64,000 nucleotides of DNA from Pachyseris speciosa (Eukaryota; Cnidaria; Anthozoa; Scleractinia; Pachyseridae): positions 7,501 through 71,500 of the forward strand of contig JAEMWC010001523.1 of the NCBI GenBank assembly GCA_016490735.1, written 5' to 3'. Numbering within the stretch: position 1 is the first letter of the stretch; each line of letters opens with the position of its first letter. The notes beneath the pieces were generated by a model. The model saw only the letters and a program-made list of their open reading frames with translations, had not been told where the DNA came from and made no database searches. Both the position numbers and the translations under genes were made by a program. Shown here piece after piece: positions 11,284-23,200 of this stretch.

Positions 11284-14200
11284 ATGGAGGAAGAATGTAA
11301 AGATGTGACGTCAAAGCCTTTAATTGTTCAATTTCCTGCTGCTAAGCCACGCCCGGTACCTCGGAAGAGAAATCGACCCAAGGAGGATACATCTGTACAG
11401 AATGGAAAACCTCAAAAGATTCCACCTAAGCCAGTGTTACTACCAAAACCTCGCAGACCACCACCCAATGCTCCCAGTGTAAAACCATCTGAGCCTTTAA
11501 ACAAAAATGTTACAAGAGATAATGAGGTGTCTGAACATAAGAAACCTTTAGAGAAAGAAACAACAGAAAATAAGGTTGCATATAACAGTGAGCCATTTTC
11601 TGGAAAAAGTATCGATCAAACTATCAAAACTCAGAATGGACCTGCTAATGTGGATCTCAAGGACTCAGTAGAGGATGATCAATGGTATGAACCCTTATGT
11701 CCACAACAAGAAAGTCAGTTATCCAGGTGTAGCTCTGTGGATGGTTATGAAGATATCCCATCACCAAGGTCAGTGGAAAGGTTTCCTCATGAGGTGTAAC
11801 TGAATGTAGATACACTGTCAGGTTAATGTCATCATTGAGGGCCAGGGCATGGGAATTCTGCCTGGAAATAATAGCATACTGGTTATACCACAGAAGCCAG
11901 GATCCCCTGTTACTTTTGGCTTATTCCTTCCTACACTGTACTTTAAAAAGTAGTTGTATTTTTTGTTTGGTACTTTTTATTGTTAGCTTTCTTGGGTTGT
12001 GTGTGACTTTTAGGTAGCATTCCTTCTCTTTTGATAAAATTTTTCAAAATCATTGCTCCAAACTTACAACTCAATCATTCAACCTCTCCCATGTATGACG
12101 TGAGAAAATGTGGTCAGGAATGTAATATTCTGTGATTAAACTTTGTATGGCAACAATCTCTTGTTATAACTGGCTATCTACTTTTATTTCAGAGCTAACA
12201 AAGTTACACCACCATCTCCTCGCAAAAGAAGTGCAGTAACCAAGGATTCAAACCCAGCTGTTCCATCCAAAGTAGTTGGAACAACTGGCAAAGGCTCCCC
12301 ACCTGTCTCTCGAAAAATAATTAGCACAGCCAGCAAAACCTCACCACCTGTTTTACGGAAAAGTAATGGCATGGGAATCAGAACATCCCCTCAGCTACCT
12401 TGTAAGTCAAGTGAAATAAGACAAGCAGAGACTGTCACTCCAAACACTTCCCCAAGAGATCATGATTCAAGTAACAAATCCAAACCTTTGCCTCCAAAGA
12501 AGCCTCTTCCATCTTTGCCTAAAGGACTTTCTGGACAAAATGTGACAATGGAAACAACAACAGCAAGTAAACCCCCTGTTCCTCAAAAACGTGCTCCTGA
12601 ATTAGCTCCTGCATCTTCTTCAAGTGATGCCTCTCAACCTTCTGTTGCTGCTTTAGCGCACAAGTTATCAACGATACCTGTATTTCCATTCCGCGATGCT
12701 AGTAGTGGTAAAGTGGGTGTATTTCCTTCTCCGGGTACATCTCCAAGGTCATCACCTCTCTCTTCACCAAGACCAACAACACGTAATGCAGCTGCAAATT
12801 CAGTGCTGGAGAAACCCACAACAGAAGCTACAAAAGTGAATGAAGCATCCAAGCCTAAACTTCATCCAAAACCTAGTACCGGTTCTTTACCTGAGAAACC
12901 TCAAACTCAAGGTCAGTTTCCTCAGCACAGATTCTTAGAATAATTTGATCAGCGCAGAGTGCAAATTCCTGTGTGGGACCAAGTAGCTTGAAGTACAATA
13001 AATCAGCACCAATCTGCGATAATTATCGTGATAACCTTTTGATGTTGTTTATAGTTGGGATTAGTCAGATTCGCTCTGACGAAGGGCTAACGCTTGAAAT
13101 GTCAGCTAATTGAATCCCTGTACAGTGGTCAATTTACATTATCAACTCCATTGATAAACCAAATTTTAGTGCAAATATAGCCTCTGACAAGTCAGCCCAG
13201 ACTGATTTGCCTTAAAGTGGGCTGAGCATACCTTGATTATCTCCATGTTGAGTAGAAAGTGCAGTTGGAATAAGTAGTTTGGGACATGAGACATTCCCAC
13301 GCTTACACTGTAGGAACCTACAACCCTTGAAGTAGTTACCAGGAGTGTTACTACTCAACTTCCTTATTGGTCCACGCTAGTGATCATCATACTGTAGTTT
13401 CCAGTGTGAGAAATTGTCTCATGTCTTAAAGTCAATAAAACTGTGGCAATTAGATGAGGAACAAGAATAATTTATATTCAGTGAAAAGTGTTGACAGTGT
13501 TCCTATATGGCAAATTATGTACAAGACTAATAAAGTCAAACCTTGATTATCCGAACTCAATGGGACTGAAGTGAATAGTCCGGATAATCGAAAATGTGAA
13601 TATTGAGTTAAACCTGAATTGATTAGGAAACCAAAGTTTCACTTGACAACAAAACAAGTCTCAGCTAATCAGAACTTAATTGAATAGACTGCTTACAATG
13701 GGTGCCAGTGCTTAGAAATTCCGGTGGTGTTTGAAAGGAAAGCCAAGCCATTTTAAACACACTTTTCAGTGCCTAAATTAAAAGGAATTCAAAAGAATAG
13801 CATTTTAGGAATCTTCATCATACCTTATTAATATTCACAAAAGAAAGGGACCAGAAGAAATGGTCCGGATTATAATTGAGAAGTCAATCGAGGTCTGGAT
13901 AATTGAGGTTCGTCTGTAAAGCTAAAATACAAAGAGTAAAATAGCAGGGACCATTTTTTTCAATCAAGACATTTGGTGTTAACGCATGAAATTGTTCCAG
14001 TTACGGTAGGTCCAGGATATATTTTTATGTGTGTATAATGTCTTATGTGAATTATATCAGGACATGAGGTGCAAAAGCATCCACCTGCTAGGCCCAGTCC
14101 TCCCTCAGCAGCGGCCGTGGCGAGAGCGCGATCTAGGACACTAGAAAGCCTTGAAGACAATGATGGTTCTGCTGCACAAGATGATACCCCGGCTGAGACA

Positions 14201-17200
14201 TCTGGTGAGTTTCTATTATGAAAGATCATCTATGTTGAGAGATTATGACAAACAAAGATCCCTGTAATTGTCCAGAGGAGGTAGTCACACTGTGTGCAAC
14301 ATGTACTGTTACTGGTGGTAACAGCACACGTTGTCAGGAGTTTCATTAGAAACCAGAAACTGGCACCTAATTTGTCCATATTTTCACTCAAATTATTAAA
14401 AAAATTCATCATGTTGCCACCTACTTTTGTTAGCTCTGAAGGCTATTTCAGAACTTATTGAAACCCCTGTGTTGTAGTGGAAGTCAGTTTCCAGTTAAAT
14501 TGTTCATGCTTATACTGAACATCCTTTGTTGTCTGTACCAAAGGGTTATCAGTAGGGATGATGTTGAGGGTTATTTGGGGAGTACAGTACCGCCTGGAAC
14601 TATTGACCCATTGGGATGCGGTCGTGCCTCATCTTTCCTGCGTGGTTCGACCTTGCGTCTGCCGCGGCGGTCAAACAGTAAAACTGAGGTAAAGATGAGT
14701 GCGATCGAAATGGACGATTGCAGCAGTAAAAAAGATGTGGTAATACCTCGGCAAATAACAATAGTGAATAATTTCTATTGTGAGGAATAATTTTCACATT
14801 AATTGTTTACATATAAAACGCGTCAAACACGGCAAGCAGAAGCCTGGTTTTTGCTTGCGAGGTAAGCATTAACCCATGTTGCACACAGGTGTGTGACCTC
14901 TCACGCAAAAACGTAAATTATAAACAAATGGGTGCCCTTCCCTTCCAAGGGTTTGGATCGGCCATTCAGAAAAGGTCTCCATCTATTAATAAAAATCAAT
15001 GCTAGATCCGCTCGAACGGCTAGTGTTATCTGATCATGACACGATCTAATCAAAAATAAAAGGAGCAATAATTATTATTTTCTTTTGACTGGTGAGGTTA
15101 TTTCTTTCTTGTCTGAAGACGCCCACGTGTGAATGAAATGCCACGAGATTTTCCTTGCTGTTTTTTTGCTTTGATTTGTTTTGTAACTGAATACTTCAGA
15201 ATTTCTCACAAAGGTGAGATAAACATCACGGAATATGCAAATTTCTGTTCGGCTTTCAACTGGCTTTTCGAAGAACGTGAAATTAAGTCAAAAACTACTT
15301 TTTTGTTTGCATGGCTTTGAACAAGCGCTGTTAGTTAATGTTTACATTGTAGTAAATAGGTAAACAGTGTTTTCTTCCATGCTGGCAAAAATACTTGAAA
15401 TGTTGCTCTGAAATATCTTAGAGCTGTTAAATCTGCTGAATGATGAAATATGATCACCCTGGTTGCCTAGCACATGACATGTTTCGGAACTCGCATGCAA
15501 ATATTTTTGCATTGAGTGATAAAAGTAGCGGTAAACAAACGTCTCAAATAATATAATATTAGACCTTTATGGTTTCGTTTGCATTCGCAAAGTCTTAGGT
15601 TGCTTTAGTCTGTGCCTAGTTCACAATGGTTACAAGTTTTGTTTACTGTTTGGCTACTTTCCGTGTGTAATGTTGGGTTACCTCTTTGCTTTTAATACCG
15701 TTCAACTTCAATGTTGTCAGGCAATCGGTTCGCTTGTAGTTTACATACCAAGTGGTTATCAATTCAAAGCTTTCTTTATCGTTAAGCCATTCAACGAGGC
15801 CTTCCAAGGAGTGGTTTGGTGTTGCTTTGTCGCTCGTTTTCAACTCTGTCGCTTGTTTCGTTATGGACAAATTTCGCTTTTGCAAAGAAATCAAAGAGGA
15901 ATAGAAAGTGAATTGTTGCTGTGGCAAACTTACATGTATGCGTGTTTTCTGCCAATTTGCAGAGGCATGTCACTTGTCACTTCTACCCCTTGGAAGGCCT
16001 CTTCAACGAGATTCGTGACCAGCCCTCTGATATACATTCTAAATTTACACTTTACATGATTGAGCAGTTCACTCGTTCATGACCACCGTTTCAAAACTTT
16101 CAAAAAGATAAATCCAGCACAGACACACAAAAAGAAAGGAATCAAAAGGCTATTCAAAGGTGATGCATCTTTCTCATTACCGAGGTATTACCTCGTCTAA
16201 ATCCTGCTGCGGCGGGTCAAAGATTCTCCGCCGTTCCACCTAGGTAAAGACGAGGCAAGACGCGGGAATACTGTGTCAATGATGTGTTGAGGCCCCGTGG
16301 TGAGAACGCAGAACATGGGTCAATACTTTCAGGCAGTACTGTAGCCCTGTAGCTCTGTAGCTCTGTAATGGACAGGAGAAGTCCTTATTTGTGGTGGAGG
16401 GCTACATCCAGCAGTGGTTGGAGTAACCTAAATCTAATCTACAGTACAAATAATCTAGTTTAATCTAATCTTAATCTAAACACCTGACATTAGGACAGTT
16501 TGCACCAGCTGGCCAGCAAGTGTTATGTACCTATAGTCATTTTGTTTACCCTGTAACAAAGTATATTATTACTGCAAGTGCAATTATTTTGTCTATTCTT
16601 GACTTGTAGAATTCCAGAAGAAAAAGTTAGCATCACGAGTCAAAAATCTACAGCATGGTGTTACTCGTCCTTCAAATGGTGCTGTACTTGCTAACAGGCG
16701 ACCACCGCCCCTCCCCCCAGGTGCTATCCCTGTAAGTGAGAAACCAACAGGATTAAACCGTCCACCTTTACCAGCAGTACCACGCCCAAGGCCAGCCTCC
16801 TCCTTTGAACACACACAAGGGGGTGCTGTCAGACCTCAGGTCAGCAAATCTGTGTCTTTAGGGAATATATCAAAGGTGTCATCAGCTGAAGGTAAGATAC
16901 CATACGAGTGCTATTCATTGCTCATGTAGTGTACATTAGGCTGATTTAGATGGTACAACATTTAATTACAATGCAGCATTCAAAATGTATACAGTACATA
17001 CATGTTTGACTATCCCAAAGAATTTCTTTAGTGACATTGATATCAGCCTTAGCAGAAGACAAGAATTTCTGAAGAGATCTCAAAGAGATTTTCTTCCTAA
17101 TATTTGGATGGAACCAAACAATCAGTCTGATCACTTATCAAAAGCCAGGAAAATTTTAATTTCCTGGAAGTTGATCTTTTCATGTAGTTATACCCCAATA

Positions 17201-20200
17201 TACAGTGATTAGAGGTCCTTATCATGCTGTCTAATGTGTTAAATGTTCCCATGTGTCTTTCCTTTTTCTAGAACAAGCAGAATACTCTTATGCATATGAT
17301 CACACCTTACTTGGCATGAGTCCACCCAAGCGAGCCCTGTCAGTTCAGAATCCATCTGCTGTTCCTGTGGAAGACTCTGGTGGCAGTTATGTAACACCAG
17401 ATGAACATGTCATCAATGAGTTTATGGAAGACCTTCATGAGAAAAAAGCAGCGGCATCTTATTATGTGGCCGATGAACAGGCTGTGGCTGGATTCATAGA
17501 CAGTGTTAGGAGGAAAAAGCAGACATTGAATGGATTAACTTGTGGTGAGAGCCTTTCATTGAAGGAAATTATTAGTTGTTTATGACTGAAGAGATGGTAA
17601 GAGGGCTCGAGACAACAACTAGTCCAGTTTTTCTGAACTTAATTTAATTTAATTTTTGAAGAGACTGTAATACGGCCAGAGACAACAACCAGATCAGTTT
17701 TTCTGAACTTAATTTTGTGTCGACAGTTTTAAAATGATGAGTCACCAGAAAAATAACTTTTTCATCTTAAAACTTTGATAACAGAATATCATGTTAGTTT
17801 CCAAAATCTCCAATGCTGAACCTCTAACAATTCACTTACATGTAGGAATCATCAGCCTTTCATATAGGTGTTAATTCAGTTTTGTTGGGAATATTTTAAA
17901 ATAAAGTTAACTTTCCTTTATTTTCTTCTCGCTAAATAAATGCATGCACATAAACAGAACTGAGTTCGGATGAATTTGAGTCCTCTGACAGTGATGACCA
18001 CGAGTACACTGAACCACCTAAAGGGGAACACGGAGAAGCTGTTGGTGATGATGATGATGACAGCGATAGTCGTGAGTACGTTGAACCACCTTTTGAGGAA
18101 ACTGAGGATGATGAGTCTGAAGACCATGATGATGGTAAATGTGATTTCTGGTTCCAGATTGTAAATATGCAGATACCACTTTGATTCTTCTCGATATAGC
18201 TTAGGGCCATGTGTTACAGAGCAGTGAATTCTTTTCTCAAGTGAGAAACCCCAACAGAGGGTGAAGAGGAAGAATCTGGAAATGTGTTGTTAAAATTACA
18301 TATGTCCTCTTTTTCAGCATCTTCAGTGAGTTCCTTCTCATCAGATTCATCACATGAGTACTGTGTTCCTCCTGAAAACATCTCCCCTCCTGATCCACCA
18401 CCCCATGGAAAAGAATATGAAGACATTGAAAGTATTTACATGGAGGTAGGTCATCTCTGATTCCTCGCTACATTTACTTATTTATTTATTCATTTTTTGG
18501 TTACATTTTGAGGAACAAGTTAAATTCTCCACAAGTGTATGCAAGTGAATACTGTGAGACCTGAATGTAACAAATCCTTTTATAATATTTACAAACTCAA
18601 TTACATGCACTGTTTGGTGTAGAACTCATAGACAATAAATATGGTTACGACAAGCACAATCCAGAAACCTGCATTTGTAAACTTAAAGTCTACCTTGGAA
18701 TGGTACAATTATTACAACTGTGAAATAGTTTAACACAAACTTGCTGAACATGATAAAAACTCTCAATTTTGTCTGAAGATTGTTTCATGCTAGCTTCCCC
18801 ATACTAAGTGATTGTGTAACATTTCAGGAATGTACAATGTAGTTGCTGACTCTGTTTTGCATGGACATCCAGCAATTAAATTAGCCCTCTTTGTAAATAA
18901 GGCTTTAAAATAACTTTTTTTCTTTTTAGCCAATCCATGATCCCTCAGAAGATGCCTTCTCATCAGGTAGATATGAAGGAATTATTGAGATATAACTACC
19001 AGTAAATAATAAAGCACATATTGTCTGATCATTCCAGTAAAATACATGTAGTAAAGTGCATATTGACTGGTCATATATTATTTTGATGTGTGGGTGAAGC
19101 AATACAGATGTATTTAAATGTGCAAGTATCCTCACAGTAACTGTGAATGCACAGAGGTCATATTTGAAGGGCTCAGTGGAAGAAGGGCGTAAGTGACGAT
19201 TTTGGTCATTTTGCTGATGTCCTTCAAATGAGCTGAAGTTTTGCATGTGGCCTTTGATACATTAGAAAAAACATTGCCCTATATTCTTTTCGCTTTTTTG
19301 TGCTCAGTTTTCGAGAAGACGCAGACCAAAATAGACATTCTACGCGTCACTTAGCACAGTCTTCCACCAAGCCCTTCTTATGAAAACTAAGCGCCAAATG
19401 CTCGTAATTGGCTTAAGACAACACGGAACGTCTCTGCTCAATAAGACATAATGTGCTATATGACTTTTTGACTCATAAACAGCACACAAGGTGCCCAGCT
19501 GACTTGGAAATATGCCGGGTCTACTTGTTTTCTTGAATGCAGCACTTACTACAGGTGTTACTACCCGTGTTTTGCTTAATCGTAGCGCTCAACAAGCTTG
19601 CTTGGCTCAGAAACAGTCCACAACATTCTTGGTTGACTTAAAACAGCACACAGAAGCCTTGGTTAACCTTAAGTCAGCGCGCAAAGAGTTTGTCTGACTT
19701 GAAAACAGCATTCAAGGGGTTAACGCTAACGTTAATTAAGTTAGACTTAACGGCGTTATTTGCATGTTCTGAAATTGAATCGTTAATGTCCTGTCATGCG
19801 TCACACAACTTGAAATACATTTTGCTGTTTATCTCGCGTGAAAATACTTCTTGCTGACGTTTAGCTCGCATGAAAATGCTCTTTGGTGATGTTTACAAGC
19901 CTCCACGGAAGCGAAATAACCGAGGTCATCGCGGCAAAGTGATTTATGTGTTGATATTCGCCAGCATGTTTTAACCGGTTTACAAAACACCACACGATAA
20001 CGAATGCATTTTCGCTTTTGGTATTTACCACACGCGTCAACTTTTCCTTGCATTAAATTCAGGATACTCGTCGTAAACGGACGGACTTTTCATCTTGCCG
20101 GTTTCCCTGTCTTCAATGATTTCTCCGTAATGTTTCCGAAGTGAAAATAATCTATAGTACGCGTAGTCCGAGTGGATTTAATCCCGTCACGTCACCCGCG

Positions 20201-23200
20201 GGAACTTTTCACTGTGACAGCACCCTCTGTGGCCGCAATGAATTGTGGGAGAAAACTATGGCCTCCAAGCGCGGACAACTCTCATCAAACATCGGAGATT
20301 TTCAGCCTAAACTCCAAAAGCGCTTCTCGTTTTCCGAACTTTTAGCACGGGAACCTTTGACTATGGTTGCCGGAATGTTGCAATATTCAATAAGAACAAT
20401 TTTATATTCAATGTTTTGATATTTTGTTCAATAAACCGAAATTATATTCAATGTTTTGATATTTTGTTCAATAAACCAAAATTATATTCAATGTTTCGAT
20501 ATTTTGTTCAATAAACCAAAATTATATTCAATGTTTCGGTATTTTGTTTAATAAACCAAAATGATATTCAATGCTTTGTATTTCTATTCAATGCGCACTT
20601 GTTCAATACAATAACTGATTTTTTGTTCAATGCGTAATTTTATGTTCAATAATTTCCGCAGTCCATCCTGGTCAGCGGATGATGGACGACCCTGTAGTTA
20701 CCCTATGTACGAAGAACACCTAAACATGGTGGCCGATGCTGTGTGCCGGGTCGGTGCTACGTGCGTGATAGTGCTTTCGTCTTTTGGATAACCTGCTAGA
20801 GGAGATTGAAATCCAAGATGATAACCCTGACTTAGGCTTCCACGAAGCCACACTTCTCTTTAGTAGACTCGAAATGGCATTATCTGTCCTGCGTTCACTG
20901 CTCGATATGGATTTGTTCTTCGATGGCAACACTAACAAAGTTCTAGGTCAGCTGTGTACTTTGCTTGCGCGAATGTACGAATACTGAAACGAGGAAATGT
21001 CCGGAAGCCCACCTAAATTCTCTTGGTTACTCATTTATCCTTCTATACAGTGTACACCGCGAAATTCGTAGCATATTTTTAGCAATATCTGTCCAGGTGT
21101 AGAAACCACAACATCCGCAGTAGTTTCTCCCCGCTTGATCCAAAGTCTGGCGAGCTTACAGTCTCTTACGGTCTTGTTCCAGTATTGATACATTTCCGCA
21201 AGCAAAGTACGCATCTGACCTAGAACTTGATTGGTGTTTATCGAAGAACAAATCCATATCCAGCAGTGAACGCAGGACAGATAATACCATTTCGAGTCTA
21301 CCAATGAGAAGTGTGGCTTCGTGGAAGCCTAAATAAGGGTTATCATCTTGGATTTCAATCTCCTCTAGCAGGTTATATCCAAAAGACAAAAGCACTATCA
21401 CGCACGTAGTACTGACCAGGCACATAGCATCGGCCGCCATGTTTAGGTGTTCTCATACATAGGGTAACTACAAGGTCGTCCATCATCCGCTGACCAGGAT
21501 GGACTGCGGAAATTATTGAACATAAAATTACGCATTGAACAAAAAATCAGTTATTGAATTGAACAAGCGCGCATTGAATAGAAATACAAATCATTGAATA
21601 TAATTTTGGTTTATTAAACAAAATATCGAAACATTGAATATAATTTTGGTTTATTGAACAAAATATCGAAACATTGAATATAATTTCGGTTTATTGAACA
21701 AAATATCGAAACATTGAATATAATTTTGGTTTATTGAACAAAATATCAAAACATTGAATATAATTTTGGTTTATTGAACAAAATATCAAAACATTGAATA
21801 TAATTTCGGTTTATTGAACAAAATATCAAAACATTGAATATAATTTTGGTTTATTGAACAAAATATCAAAACATTGAATATAATTTCGGTTTATTGAACA
21901 AAATATCAAAACATTGAATATAATTTTGGTTTATTGAACAAAATATCGAAACATTGAATATAAAATTGTTCTTATTGAATATTGCAACATTCCGGCAACC
22001 ATATTTGACAGACGGTCCGAGACTAGCAACGGAGGGCCGTTTTTAAGACGAGAGTTGCTTTCAGACTTTTTATCGCCTGGCCCTGTAATCTGTACTCCAA
22101 AACAGAGGGATTTCATGATTTGGAAAGCACAGAGAAAACTTCTTTGGATTCTTTCAGAGAAGCCAGTGGCTTGCGGGTAATTCAAGACTTCATGATGTCT
22201 TTTTTACCACCAGGCGAGCAGGCAAACACTCGAGCGTAATGCGATTAAATGGAACTCAGTACCGATCGAGCTGACCTCAACCGCGTAAGTTTCGTATCAG
22301 TGAATCGATGTTTTAACCGCTAAACTTATAGTCTGCGTCACGCTATCAAACAATAAGTCCCTGCCAATCATTTCATGTTCAGTTTCAGTAATCCAAGCAG
22401 GAAAAACTGTGCTAAGTGACGTGTAGAATGCGTATTTTGGTCCGCGTTTTCTCGAAAACTGAGTGTAAAAAAGCGAAAAGAATATAGGGCAATGTTTCTC
22501 TAATGTATCAAAGGCCACATGCAAAACTTCAGCTCATTTGGAGGACGTCAGCAAAATGACCAAAATCGTCACTTATGCCCTTCTTCCACTGAGCCCTTCA
22601 TTTTGAAATTCCATACAAGCCTGAATGTTTCTGGCCTTTCTTTTGCAACTGTCTAAGTAGTGTTCACAGCCGCGGGGGGTTCATCACATCTTTAATGAAG
22701 TACTTATTAGTAATGGTAATGTGTTTATGTACCACACATATCACATAGTCTCATGGTGATTTAATTACAGTTACATTCTTCTGTGGGGTGAGATCAGACA
22801 TCAGCCTGTTAAGGCACCACTGGCAGCTGCTATCACTCCATATTTGATCTCACCCACCCACCCAACCCACGCATGAATATTGAAAAATGTGATGGGTTTG
22901 TAGGTATTATTGAAAAGCAGTGGATTCAATTTCATTTACCAATAAAGGGTTTGCACAAAGAATTGTAAGGAGAATAGTGTAAAGTAACAGGAGAAATATT
23001 ATGAAAGCTGTTGTGTCACCTCTCGTGAATTTGATGAAGGGCCAACTCAGAAAAGAAGTGTTGGCATATTTTCGGTTAGTCTTAGTGATTTGGAGGAAGG
23101 AGAGCCATTGTACTATGGAACTGTGTTTCAGAATATTTTAATGCTTCTCATAATATTAAACAATTTTATTCAAAGGCAAAATCTAGTCTGAAATTTAGGG

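Larger units (their letters stand above)
19165..22600. mobile_element. 3.4-kb foldback element in RhoGEF intron 8
   Basis: The ends are inverted copies of each other over about 200 bp: the left starts TGAAGGGCTCAGTGGAAGAA and the right ends CTTCCACTGAGCCCTTCA. Towards the centre a second pair of long arms (about 20385-20985 and 21170-21985) is also inverted. These arms contain 40-bp tandem repeats and a short conserved coding-like segment. Regions about 19400-20380 and 21990-22390 are not clearly paired. If the termini are taken as GAAGGGCTC, both flanks begin with ATTT, a possible 4-bp duplication. There is no transposase frame, so the element is non-autonomous. It fills most of the 4.75-kb intron between the exons ending 18966 and starting 23720. 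Confidence 0.75.

Noticed and set aside
21530..21985. Regular 40-bp repeats resembling a CRISPR array
   Set aside because: Repeats are directly adjacent with no unique spacers, lie in a eukaryotic intron and are mirrored at 20385-20650.
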